Shown piece after piece: positions 15,933 to 24,038 of a stretch of 43,202 bases of DNA (position 1 is its first letter; every line of letters starts with the position of its first letter). The notes beneath the pieces are model-generated. The model searched no databases, was not told the origin of the DNA, and worked only from the letters and a program-made list of their open reading frames with translations. The stretch covers positions 1-43,202 of the forward strand of contig JAGTQN010000003.1 of assembly GCA_018396395.1 (NCBI GenBank), read 5' to 3'. The position numbers and the translations under genes were made by a program. Source of the stretch: Candidatus Bathyarchaeota archaeon. Its GTDB lineage: Archaea > Thermoproteota > CALKCG01 > B24 > JAGTQN01.

Positions 15933-17075
15933 CTATTTTTCAAGGGATTTTTCCTCAAGGGTTATAATAGGACTATCCCTTTGTTCGTTCAAAATTTGGC
16001 TTTTATTACAAAGATTCCTCATTCCGTTGTCAAGGGCATTCATCGGAGGGGTGCGAACTAAATTAGGATCCAATGGTGACCCTATTAATCGGAGTCCCTT
16101 CTTGAAGGAGTAAACGTAGGGAATGGCTATATCAACTTTTTCGCTTGCCTGTATTTCCTTATAGATTCTCTTCGTAAGCTCGTACATGATCTTGGGTCTT
16201 TCTGTAGAAATGGTCATGAACCTCAGCCTCATGTAGACGCCATACCAGTCGGACATATCGGCCCTGATGTAGGGCTCCTGTCCCGTGGCCTTTATGATGT
16301 CCGCCGTAACCTCCCTTGCGGCATTGAGTAGAATCCTCTCAGCCTCATTCCAATCGGAGTCGTAGCTCATCCTCAAAACGAATTCATCGAGCATGTAAGC
16401 GGGCCCCGTGGAGGGTCTATGGGCTTCAAATTTGATGAGTTTCTCCTGATGCTTAGGCGTGTAGTTGATGAGGAGGGCACTGAAGAGCATGGCATTTGGG
16501 ATTAGGATTGTCCTGTTCGCAGGTTCCTCGCTGCCAACGCTTCCACCTACCTGATTGAGGGTTGTGTAAAGGGGAGATATTCCTACGACATCGCCTACCA
16601 AGCCATAGGAGGGGAGTTGTATTCGATCCCCTACTCGGAAGGGTCTTATGATGGATATGAGGAGCCATGCGGCAAAGCCGCTAACGGGCGCCTGTAAAGA
16701 CCAGCCTAGGATCAACCCTCCGAAGGCTGCAAACATCGATCCAACGGCTCCTAAGGAAAACCAATTGGAAATTATGAGGGCCAGCCCTACGAGTATGAAG
16801 GAAAACTTCACAAGACCATGGAGCATAGTGGCCTCGCCTTCTCCAATCTTCACCTTCGCCGTTGCGAACATTATGATGATGGAGCTAACCTCATAAAGTA
16901 GCGAGAGGCCTACTATGAGGAGTATGAGACGGACGAAGCGATCCGCGTAAGCAAAGGGCAAATAGGTTTCAATTATGTTCGAGATCTCCAAGCCATAGAA
17001 CCAAATGGATAAAGCTGTTGTTGCAAAGATGAGGATCCATAACCTTTTCTTCAACCTGTGCAAGGTTGACACCAT
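15933..17075 (-). CDS. MscS-family mechanosensitive ion channel
   Basis: 380 residues. Hydrophobic helices lie at about residues 11-28, 47-67 and 85-107, followed by the MscS pore/TM3 region AAFGGLILGWSLQAPVSGFA and the beta-domain entry IIRPFRVGDRIQLPSYGLVG, then IPNAMLFSALLINY. The C-terminal third is the cytoplasmic alpha/beta vestibule. Such channels open under membrane tension during hypo-osmotic shock and release solutes. There is no operon partner; the gene is divergent from rpl1 with about 340 bp between them. The start ATG 17075 directly precedes a short cytoplasmic segment. Confidence 0.88.
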   Translation of the reverse strand: MVSTLHRLKKRLWILIFATTALSIWFYGLEISNIIETYLPFAYADRFVRLILLIVGLSLLYEVSSIIIMFATAKVKIGEGEATMLHGLVKFSFILVGLALIISNWFSLGAVGSMFAAFGGLILGWSLQAPVSGFAAWLLISIIRPFRVGDRIQLPSYGLVGDVVGISPLYTTLNQVGGSVGSEEPANRTILIPNAMLFSALLINYTPKHQEKLIKFEAHRPSTGPAYMLDEFVLRMSYDSDWNEAERILLNAAREVTADIIKATGQEPYIRADMSDWYGVYMRLRFMTISTERPKIMYELTKRIYKEIQASEKVDIAIPYVYSFKKGLRLIGSPLDPNLVRTPPMNALDNGMRNLCNKSQILNEQRDSPIITLEEKSLEK

Positions 17076-17324
17076 TAAATGCTAATATCCTAAGTAATGC
17101 TTTACCCTACGCTTCCGCCTCTGCTTTCTTAGCAGAAGGGAAACGCTGTCCTTAAAAGCCTTATTACGACCCAGGCATATCCTTCGAAATACGGTTCGAT
17201 ATAGGGCGATATCCCCTAGCATCGATTTGGACTAAAAATCCAAAGCTTGGAATCGTTCCTGGAACTCAAGACTCAAAGCCTACTTAAATCCTTGGGGATT
17301 GCATCCCTTCCTTCGAGGCCGAAA

Positions 17325-17332
17325 GTATTTAA
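17325..17332 (+). promoter_or_regulatory. Likely TATA box for the L1-P0 genes
   Basis: GTATTTAA lies about 30 bases before the purine-rich L1 leader. The rest of 17076-17417 has no gene. Confidence 0.4.
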
Positions 17333-17435
17333 GGGGGATAGCTCCTTGATCCAAGGAAAAACATAGGGCTTAGTTAAAAGAGGAAAGAGGAAAAAGAAGG
17401 GGGTAGGGGTTACGCCCATAGATCCCAAGAACATC

Positions 17436-18077
17436 ATGGAAGCAGTCGAGGCCCTTAAGAAGCTAGGAGAATCTAGGAACGCACGCTTCAACGAGTCTGT
17501 GGAACTCATCGTAAACCTGAAGGACATAGACACGAAGAGACCTGAGAGGAGGATAACCGATGTGGCCGAGCTTCCCCATGAAATTGGGAAGAAGGTTCGA
17601 ATATGCTTCTTCGCCTCTGGGGACATGGCCCTAAGGGCCCAAAGGGCGGGTGCAGACCTTGTCATCGATCGTCAGGAAATCGAGCGAATCGCTGGAGATA
17701 AGAGGGAAGCCAAGAAGCTGGCTAATGCCTATGACTTCTTCTTCGCTGAGGCACCCCTCATGCCCCTCATTGGTAGAACCCTCGGTCGATTCCTCGGAAC
17801 TAGGGGAAAGATGCCTGTTCCTGTCCCGCCAGGGGCCTCCGTCGAGGATGTGATAGCCAGGGGCCGCCGAAGCGTGCGATTGAGGATGAGGGATCAGCCG
17901 GTCCTCAAGTGCAGGGTTGGAACGATGGATATGGATGCCAAGAAGATCTCTGAGAACGTTCAAGCCGTGCTGAATAGAATAGAAGGGCGTTTGGAGAAGG
18001 GCTTGAGAAACATTAAAAGCGTGATCCTAAAGACGACGATGTCGCCGAAGGTTCAGGTGAGCCTAGGAAGGTCTTAG
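17436..18077 (+). CDS. rpl1: 50S ribosomal protein L1 (uL1)
   Basis: 213 residues from the first ATG. Landmarks: ESVELIVNLKDIDTKRPERR, the RNA-binding loop MPLIGRTLGRFLGTRGKMPV and VILKTTMSPKVQVSLGRS at the C-terminus. L1 forms the mobile stalk near the ribosomal E site and in archaea often represses its own mRNA. The family normally begins about six codons earlier: the codons for IDPKNI, in frame just before this ATG, align with the usual N-terminus. Upstream, however, there is no ATG, GTG or TTG, only ATA at 17418 with GGGGGTAGGGG 8 bases before it. The true start may be that ATA. P0 starts 3 bases after the L1 stop. Confidence 0.93.
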   Translation: MEAVEALKKLGESRNARFNESVELIVNLKDIDTKRPERRITDVAELPHEIGKKVRICFFASGDMALRAQRAGADLVIDRQEIERIAGDKREAKKLANAYDFFFAEAPLMPLIGRTLGRFLGTRGKMPVPVPPGASVEDVIARGRRSVRLRMRDQPVLKCRVGTMDMDAKKISENVQAVLNRIEGRLEKGLRNIKSVILKTTMSPKVQVSLGRS

Positions 18078-18079
18078 CC

Positions 18080-18925
18080 ATGGGGGCCAAGGGCTATAAA
18101 GAAGAGGTTGTTGGAAGGCTTCAGAAGCTCGTAGCCCAATATCCAACTATAGCCATAGGAAGCCTTGAAAAGGTCAAGGCTGCCCAGCTCCAAGAGTTGA
18201 GGAAGCGTTTTAGAGGAAAGGTAGAGATCCATGTAGCCAAGAATACCCTAATGCGTAAGGTTTTAGAGACCCTCGGTGAAGGTCGGGAGAAGCTCATTCC
18301 ATACCTTAGTGGGCAGAACATCTTCATCTTCACTAAGGACTCCCCCTTCGACCTTGAGCTTTTGCTCGAAGAGAGCAAAGTCATGGTCCAAGCGAAGGCT
18401 GGAGATGTAGCCCCGAAGGATATAGTCATCCCTGCTGGGAACACAGGCCTTCCAGCGGGTCCTGTGATAAGTGAGCTGAACGCCGTGGGACTGAGGACGA
18501 AGATCGAAGCTGGAAGCGTCTGGATTACCAGCGATGCCGTGGTTGCCAAAAAGGGAGAGAAGATCTCCCCAAATCTGGCTAGTGTCCTAGCAAAGCTTGG
18601 AATAAAACCTATTGAAACAAGGCTTATGCTGAAGGTTGCCTACTCGGACAACCTGATCTTAACGGCTGAACAGCTATCCCTAGACATACCAGCCATAGAG
18701 AAAAGCCTCAAAGAAGTCTACAGTCAAGCCCTAAACTTTGGGCTAGCGATCGAATATCCAACGCTAGAAACACTTCCAGCCCTTCTCATAAAGGCTTATA
18801 GCCAAGCTAGGCTCCTAGGTATCGAGGCCTCCTATGAATCGCCGGACCTCATTACCGATATCCTCATCAAAGCCGAGGCCTTAGCCACTATAATAGCTTC
18901 GAAGGTCTATGGAAGCCCCTCCTAG
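18080..18925 (+). CDS. rplP0: 50S ribosomal protein P0 / L10 (uL10), lacking the acidic tail
   Basis: 281 residues. The rRNA-binding domain (YPTIAIGSLEKVKAAQLQEL, VEIHVAKNTLMRKVL) and domain II insertion (VVAKKGEKISPNLASVLAKL) are complete, followed by the helical spine that carries P1 dimers (PALLIKAYSQARLLGIEASY, DILIKAEALATIIASK). It then stops at YGSPS. Archaeal P0 normally continues with a hinge and an acidic tail ending in GLGALFG, which binds translation GTPases. That tail is absent although P1 downstream still has it. The next bases (CTAGGCGCTTTTT) hint at a lost LGA(L)F end in another frame. Immediately follows L1. Confidence 0.93.
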   Translation: MGAKGYKEEVVGRLQKLVAQYPTIAIGSLEKVKAAQLQELRKRFRGKVEIHVAKNTLMRKVLETLGEGREKLIPYLSGQNIFIFTKDSPFDLELLLEESKVMVQAKAGDVAPKDIVIPAGNTGLPAGPVISELNAVGLRTKIEAGSVWITSDAVVAKKGEKISPNLASVLAKLGIKPIETRLMLKVAYSDNLILTAEQLSLDIPAIEKSLKEVYSQALNFGLAIEYPTLETLPALLIKAYSQARLLGIEASYESPDLITDILIKAEALATIIASKVYGSPS

Positions 18926-19007
18926 GCGCTTTTTCTTCTCTTCCTCTTTCCCTTCCTCTTCCCCTACCTCCTTCTCGCTCCAGCTCCCGCTCCTTCTCCC
19001 TCTATCC
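18926..19007 (+). terminator. Polypyrimidine tract after P0
   Basis: Some 80 bases almost wholly of C and T, starting with a T5 run, follow the P0 stop. T-rich runs terminate archaeal transcription, so this may end the L1-P0 mRNA. It could equally be the scar of the missing P0 tail region. Confidence 0.4.
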
Positions 19008-19076
19008 CTGTCTATCACCCTATCGTGGCCATTAGACCTAAAAGGACTGAAGGCCAAAAGGTCGAGTATGAAGCGA

Positions 19077-19085
19077 AAGTTAAAA
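19077..19085 (+). promoter_or_regulatory. Possible TATA box for the P1 gene
   Basis: GTTAAAATA sits about 50-75 bases before the P1 start. A strong AAAGGAGGT motif at 19098-19105 is followed directly by ATG TAG (start-stop) and is too far from the P1 start to serve it. Confidence 0.35.
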
Positions 19086-19152
19086 TAGGAAAACCTAAAG
19101 GAGGTATGTAGCTAGATCATCTAACTAGACGATGGTATGGGAGGATGTAGGA

Positions 19153-19494
19153 TTGGAGTACATCTACGCAGCCCTTCTCCTTCACCGCTCAGGACAGGAA
19201 ATCACAGAGGAAGGAATAAAAAGGATTCTTCAGGCTGCAAACCTTGTCCCAGATGAGGCCAGGGTCAAATCCCTCATTGCAGCCCTTTCGAGGATCAACA
19301 TCGATGAAACCCTCAAGGGAGTTGGAGCCATGCCCTTCATAGGGGCTCCGATGGCAGCAGGTCAAGGTGCCCCAGCCTCTGTCACCCCTGAGTCTGAGAA
19401 GAAGGGTAAGGTAGAGGAAAAGGAGAAGGAGGCCGAGGAAAAGGAGAAGAAGGAAGAGGAGGCCCTCGAGGGTCTAGGCGCCCTCTTTGGTTGA
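19153..19494 (+). CDS. rpl12: 50S ribosomal protein P1 / L12 (stalk)
   Basis: The family N-terminus MEYIYAALLLHRSGQEITEE starts at TTG 19153, which has GGGAGGATG eight or so bases upstream; an ATG at 19132 would add seven residues not found in the family. The dimerising helices (IKRILQAANLVPDEARVKSL) are followed by an Ala/Gly/Pro hinge and a Glu/Lys tail ending EALEGLGALFG. P1 dimers bind the P0 spine and recruit elongation factors. It is separated from P0 by about 230 bp, unlike the tight L1-P0 junction, so it probably has its own promoter. Its last 21 bp overlap convergent rnp4. Confidence 0.93.
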   Translation: MEYIYAALLLHRSGQEITEEGIKRILQAANLVPDEARVKSLIAALSRINIDETLKGVGAMPFIGAPMAAGQGAPASVTPESEKKGKVEEKEKEAEEKEKKEEEALEGLGALFG

Positions 19495-19803
19495 GGGCTT
19501 TTCTTTTCTTTTCGCCCTCAGAGGTATGCGGGTTATTCTGCCGCATGTAAGGCAGGTAATGACTACATGGGGCTCTCCCTTGGACCTAAGCCTTATGCGA
19601 CAGTTTTGGCCAGGAAGCATTAATCCCTTGCATCCTCGGCACAGAAGCCTTCGGCATGTTTTGGGAAGACGGACTTTGTAACGCATACCTATTCTTCTTG
19701 CAATCTCAACGTAACGCTGGGCCAAGGATCGATTCTTAGGAAAAACCTTTACAGCGAGTTCGAAAAGGGCCTCAATGCGTTCCCTTGCGATACGTTTCAC
19801 CAT
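19474..19803 (-). CDS. rnp4: RNase P protein subunit Rnp4 (Rpp21/Rpr2)
   Basis: About 109 residues from ATG 19803 (a GTG at 19827 would add eight). The N-terminal helices (RIARERIEALFELAVKVFPK, LAQRYVEIARRIGMRYKVRL) contact partner Rpp29, and a zinc ribbon follows with CRRLLCRGC and CLTCGRITRIP. Rnp4 is part of the archaeal RNase P complex that trims tRNA 5' leaders. The C-terminus overlaps the 3' end of the P1 gene on the opposite strand. Confidence 0.9.
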   Translation of the reverse strand: MVKRIARERIEALFELAVKVFPKNRSLAQRYVEIARRIGMRYKVRLPKTCRRLLCRGCKGLMLPGQNCRIRLRSKGEPHVVITCLTCGRITRIPLRAKRKEKPSTKEGA

Positions 19804-20013
19804 GGAGGTTTTTGGCAACTTCAACACTCGCCTTTGATTTTGCTAAATATCCATTGACAGATCGATGCATTAAACTTGTTCGATTCAGATTCAGAGGGCA
19901 TCGTCGATGAGATTTCTGAAAAAATCCTGTCGCGCATAAATCAAAAAAGAAGGTCAAAAGTTAAAGAAGGAAAATGGAAAAAAGTAAAGAATGAGGGCTT
20001 GTCAAGCCAAGGG

Positions 20014-21345
20014 CTAGCCCATCGATCCTGTTTGCTCATCCATCATCCTCTTAGCCACTATAAGGGTTCGCCTGGCAAGGTTGCTTATGCGACTTCCCTC
20101 AAAGCCCGCCATTTCGCTATGGACGACATCCCTTAAGGGCATCGTCCATTTGCTAGGAAGTCCCTTGGCTCCCAACATAATGCCAAGGATGCTCCCAGCC
20201 GTAGCTCCGTTGCAGTCCGTGTCGAGGCCTCCCATGACACTTATTGTTATGGTCTTCTCGAAGTCTCCCTTTCCGTAGAGTAGGCCCATTAGGACTAGGG
20301 CAGCATTATTAATCACATGAACTGGGTGGTAATGCCCATACTTTTGCATGATAAGAGTCCATGTATCGCGCCAATCCCTATACCTTCGACTCCACTCCAC
20401 CACATCCTTAACAGCCTCAGCCAACCGGCACCGGGCAGGTATCATGGAAAGCCCTATGGATACGATCTCCTCCACATCCTTAGTCGTGAAGGCGGCCGAG
20501 ATCATAGAGCTTACGAACATTTCCCCATAGACGCCATTCTTGACATGGGAAAGGATTGCATCCTTGTATGCAAGCTCGGCAGCCAGCTCCGGAAAGCCGG
20601 GGGTTACATAGCCCCATATATCAGCCCTGATCTGGGCTCCAATCCATTCCCTGTAAGGATTCCTGTAAAGGGCTGTTTTAGGAGGCTTTAGCCCATTTAT
20701 AAGGTTCCTGTAAGCCACCCTTTCGGCGGTGTAAACCTTCTTGTAGGGAAGGTTAGAAAGCCATGCCTCCCCTACATCCTCCGTCCTGAAGGAGGCACCA
20801 TAAGTTTCGAGGATGTGCAAGCCTATCATCGTATAATCGATGTCATCATCCCTAGGCATGGAGTCGATATTGCCAAGAAGGCATGGGCTATCGGCCATTC
20901 TGGGAGGATAGCCAACAGGCACGGGCTTTATGGCTGGAAAGTAGTTCGAAAGGGGATAGGCGTCCGCAAGCCTTAGGTACCTTTCGATCTTCTCTCGACT
21001 CCAGCCCTCCACAGGCTTTCCAAGGAGGCATCCGGCGCATCGTCCTAGCCAACCCCCGTAAAGCCTATCGTAAAGTTCCTCTTCGCTTAACCTTGGAGGA
21101 GCTTGAATGACCTTCAAGCCTATGGGTCTCATAGCCTTTATAGCCTCAAGCTCTAGGGGCTCTGTGTAAGGAAAGTCGGGGCTGGGCTGGAGGGAAGCAA
21201 GGTCTTCAAGAAGATCTTCCAAGGCTTCAGGCGTTCTATTTTTAAGCATTGAAAACTTTTCTTCGATGTCTCCTACATCACACCCTTCCTGCCTTCTTTG
21301 GTCAATCTCCGCCCTGAGGAGGGGCTCCAAATCCTCAGTCCCCAT
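20014..21345 (-). CDS. ADP-ribosylglycohydrolase family protein
   Basis: 443 residues. After an N-terminal extension of about 85 residues, the catalytic fold starts at YDRLYGGWLGRCAGCLLGKP. Metal-binding motifs are visible as MPRDDDIDYTMIGLHILETY near residue 165 and GGLDTDCNGATAGSILGIML near residue 375. The family (DraG, ARH3-like) hydrolyses ADP-ribose from protein or small-molecule acceptors with two Mg ions. The substrate is unknown, and the N-terminal region is not typical of DraG. Monocistronic, divergent from nep1. Confidence 0.85.
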   Translation of the reverse strand: MGTEDLEPLLRAEIDQRRQEGCDVGDIEEKFSMLKNRTPEALEDLLEDLASLQPSPDFPYTEPLELEAIKAMRPIGLKVIQAPPRLSEEELYDRLYGGWLGRCAGCLLGKPVEGWSREKIERYLRLADAYPLSNYFPAIKPVPVGYPPRMADSPCLLGNIDSMPRDDDIDYTMIGLHILETYGASFRTEDVGEAWLSNLPYKKVYTAERVAYRNLINGLKPPKTALYRNPYREWIGAQIRADIWGYVTPGFPELAAELAYKDAILSHVKNGVYGEMFVSSMISAAFTTKDVEEIVSIGLSMIPARCRLAEAVKDVVEWSRRYRDWRDTWTLIMQKYGHYHPVHVINNAALVLMGLLYGKGDFEKTITISVMGGLDTDCNGATAGSILGIMLGAKGLPSKWTMPLRDVVHSEMAGFEGSRISNLARRTLIVAKRMMDEQTGSMG

Positions 21346-21487
21346 TTCTACATCACCTAAATTTCTCTAGGACTAATTCCTTGGAAAATAATCCTTATCT
21401 ATTACTGTATTAGCGTAGCGGGGATCGATACTCTGAGGCTAAAAGAAAAATTGATCGATTTTATTTTTAGGCAGAAGTCTAAAATTG

Positions 21488-22237
21488 ATGGAAGAAGGAA
21501 AAACAAAGGAAGGGAAGGAAGCTGTCGTGCTTACGTTGATCATTGCTGAGGCTTCCCTCGAAACCATTCCAAAGGAGCTCCTGAGGAACCGCGATGTTCT
21601 AAGGCATGCAAGGCTTCGGGGCATAAGTCCTAGGTTCATGCTCCTTGATAGATCTTATCATCATCATGCGATGCTCAAGCTTCAGGATGGCGAGCGTAGG
21701 GGTAGGCCCGATATCGTCCACTTCGCATTGCTGGAAACCCTAGGGACTCCCTTAAATCTCGAAGGTCTTCTGAAAATTCGGGTCCATACCCTCCAAAACT
21801 TCGTCATAGAGGTGAGCCCTGAGGTAAGGCTTCCTAAGAACTATCTGAGGTTTAAGGGTTTGATAGAACAGCTCTTCCGATATGGGAAGGTGCCTCCAGA
21901 ACCCGGAGGAAAGCCCCTTATGATTCTAAAGAGACAGAGCCTGAGGGAGCTTATGGAAGAAATGAAGCCAAGCCTCACTGTTGGGCTGACGACTGAGGGA
22001 GCCCCTATAACATTGACGGAGCTTGCATGTAGGCTAAAGGAGGAGAAAGAACCGGCTGTCTTGGTTGGGGGCTTCCCAAGGGGCCATTTTTCCGATGGGA
22101 CCAAAGGAATGCTTCAGGCCCTTTACCGGATCGATCCGGCCTCTTTGGAAACTTCGGTTGTAGTTTCTCGCTTAATCTATGCCTTTGAGAAGGCTATAGG
22201 CATTGAGGACAAACGTTTTAAGGCAATGCTTTCATAA
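21488..22237 (+). CDS. nep1: rRNA small subunit pseudouridine N1-methyltransferase Nep1 (Emg1)
   Basis: About 249 residues from ATG 21488 (TTG 21485 is also in frame). Nep1 landmarks: VLTLIIAEASLETIPKEL, the RGRPDIVHFALLETLGTPLN motif, LRFKGLIEQLFRYGKVP and the SPOUT AdoMet knot LVGGFPRGHFSDG. Nep1 dimers methylate N1 of a pseudouridine in small-subunit rRNA (helix 35) and help ribosome biogenesis. The gene is alone; the following 320 bases are pyrimidine-rich. Confidence 0.93.
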   Translation: MEEGKTKEGKEAVVLTLIIAEASLETIPKELLRNRDVLRHARLRGISPRFMLLDRSYHHHAMLKLQDGERRGRPDIVHFALLETLGTPLNLEGLLKIRVHTLQNFVIEVSPEVRLPKNYLRFKGLIEQLFRYGKVPPEPGGKPLMILKRQSLRELMEEMKPSLTVGLTTEGAPITLTELACRLKEEKEPAVLVGGFPRGHFSDGTKGMLQALYRIDPASLETSVVVSRLIYAFEKAIGIEDKRFKAMLS

Positions 22238-22559
22238 GACTAAGAGCCTATTCCTTAGAAAGAATTCTTTCGAACAAAACCAAGTAAGAGCAAAGCCTTA
22301 AAAAATAAAGGTTAAAGGCAAAAGAAAGGTGACCCTTTAGACCATCTCCTTAAGATAAAGGGATTGATGCCCTTCCCTTCCCTTCGCTTTGCTTTGCTTT
22401 CCTTCGCTTCTCTCCACCTTACCTTGCTTTGTCTTTCATCACAGAACTTTATGGATAAAAAGCTAAAGGGAACAAAAGAAGAAAGAAGGGGAAGCTCCTC
22501 CATTATCTTCTTTCTTTACTTTCATTTCATCTTCTTTACTTATGATTCAAACCCCGTGC
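22238..22559. other. Low-complexity pyrimidine-rich interval
   Basis: Between nep1 and the ABC remnant lies a stretch with short CTTTG/CCTTC repeats (about 22373-22440). I see no gene. Confidence 0.4.
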
Positions 22560-23200
22560 CCCGCATGCTATGCCCTACTCCCAGCCCTGTACCATTCAAC
22601 TTTGGCGCCTTTCCAAGGCATACATGGAACCTAGGAGGAAGACGGCTCCATAAAAATATGGTTATGGGAAGGCCGCCGAAGGGATTAAGGACTTCATACC
22701 TACCGAAGATGGCATATCGCAATCCATCGACGAGATAGTAAGGGGGAGGAGATAGCCACAAGTTGGGCTGGAAGAGGCATGGAAGTTATGGATAAGAAGA
22801 CTCCGCTTAAGAAGATCATGGGAAATCGGAATAGGTTGGCAAGGGTCTGGGCTTCAAAGACCTCCTTTATAACTACCGAAACGAAGCAACCAAGGGTTGA
22901 AAAGGTTGGGGCGACGACAAGGATGGTAAGGATTAGAAGCCAAGGATTTATCATCGGGGGCTCCGAGAAAGACGATGCCCAGGAAGACCATCACCAGGGA
23001 TATGGTCAAACCGAAGAAGGAGCCTCCAAGGATCTTACCTAGAATGAGGACAAGGAGGGATATAGGCGCCAAGAGAAGCCTTTCCAAGGGGCCTATCCTC
23101 CTCTCAAAGGTGATCATGACGGCCGCCATGGAAGTTGTTCCGAATAAGGTTGCCATTCCAATGAGGCCTGGAACAAGATCCGCCATACCATCACTAGGCT
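22560..23200 (-). pseudogene. ABC-2 type permease, decayed and N-terminally deleted
   Basis: From right to left, DLVPGLIGMATLFGTTSMAA, ERRIGPLERLLLAPISLLVL, then after a frame change PMIFLSGVFLSITSMPLP, and after another LVDGLRYAIFGR. These are ordered pieces of an ABC-2/ABC-3-like drug or polysaccharide permease. The first part is missing; it is joined almost directly to the start of the ATPase gene. Not functional. Confidence 0.65.
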
Positions 23201-23210
23201 TCAGGAGGCA

Positions 23211-23362
23211 TGAAAGTATCGTATGGCCCTGGTCTTCCTAGCATCACTGGGACCTAGAAGTCCAAAGACCTCACCAAGCTCTACTCTAAAGCTGATGCGA
23301 TCGATGTCAAAGTTCGATCTGTAAAGCTTGGTTATTCCCGAAACTTCGATGGCGCTTTCCAT
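23211..23362 (-). pseudogene. ABC ATPase N-terminal stub
   Basis: ATG 23362 opens MESAIEVSGITKLY, an ABC ATPase start, and reaches VFGLLGPSDARKTRAIRYFH, a damaged Walker A (family GPNGAGKTT), then stops at 23211. Signature, Walker B and H-loop are gone. A deletion appears to have fused this stub to the middle of the permease gene. Confidence 0.65.
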
Positions 23363-23592
23363 CGCCTTTGGCAACCCTCCTTCAGGTTTTCTTGATTTCG
23401 CCCTCCTCTCCCCTAATTCCTTGCCTTATCTCTTCAAAGCATCTTTCGTAACGAGATGGTAAAAAATCCTTAGACTCGTATGGCTAATATTTTAGGGGCA
23501 TGCCTCGAGTCCCGCAATGGCAGTTTAGAACCCTGAAGGGCAAGGGTTTGACAATGATTAGGGAGGAAAGGAGCCCCTCGTATCCTCCTATC

Positions 23593-23976
23593 TTATTCTT
23601 CTAAAAGCGTTTTAATGATATCGGCATCCCGCCTGAGCCTTTCCAAGGAATCTCTTAAGTATTCGAGCCCATCCTCAGTTATTCTGTAGATCCTCCTCGC
23701 AGGCCCACTTTCCTGCATTTCCCAACTGGAAACTATAAAGCCAATTGCCTCCATTCTTCTAAGAAGCGTATAGATCAGAGGTCTGGGGGCCTCTATTTTG
23801 AACTTTTCCTTGAGGCCCTGATGGATATCGCCCCCATGGGTCGGTTTGACCTTTATGAGGTGCAGGATAGTCAGGTGGAGTAAGCCCCTCAATGGTGGAG
23901 GATGAGGCCCTTGCATGGGTCCCAAGGAAGGCATTCTATGTCTATGCCAATGATTTCCACAAACCATCTTAGTCAC
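23593..23976 (-). CDS. PadR-family transcriptional regulator
   Basis: 127 residues from GTG 23976, with the first 28 or so outside the usual domain. The winged-helix part reads LLHLTILHLIKVKPTHGGDI, RPLIYTLLRRMEAIGFIVSS and ARRIYRITEDGLEYLRDSLE, the PadR pattern. PadR proteins commonly repress adjacent ABC exporter genes and release DNA on binding a drug-like ligand. Here the exporter genes to the left are dead, yet this ORF is intact. It is probably autoregulated through the palindrome upstream. Confidence 0.85.
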   Translation of the reverse strand: MTKMVCGNHWHRHRMPSLGPMQGPHPPPLRGLLHLTILHLIKVKPTHGGDIHQGLKEKFKIEAPRPLIYTLLRRMEAIGFIVSSWEMQESGPARRIYRITEDGLEYLRDSLERLRRDADIIKTLLEE

Positions 23977-23994
23977 CTCATATTCCTAAGAATA

Positions 23995-24020
23995 TTAGTT
24001 ACTAAGATAAATATATTTCT
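23995..24020 (-). promoter_or_regulatory. Palindromic operator candidate and TATA box of the PadR gene
   Basis: TTAGTTACTAA (23995-24005) is a perfect 5+1+5 palindrome next to an ATAAATATATTT TATA-like box (24008-24019), 20-45 bases before the PadR start. The position suits a repressor site. Confidence 0.45.
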
Positions 24021-24038
24021 ATCGCTCTGTAGGAGCCG

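Noticed and set aside
18905..18990. Reverse strand after P0 encodes a Glu/Lys-rich stretch resembling an inverted P0 tail
   Set aside because: Any polypyrimidine tract reads as Glu/Lys/Arg/Gly on its complement, so this is not evidence for an inversion.
19098..19111. Strong AAAGGAGGT motif followed by ATG TAG before P1, a possible regulatory start-stop
   Set aside because: The motif abuts the ATG with no spacing and may lie at or upstream of the transcription start, so function cannot be argued.
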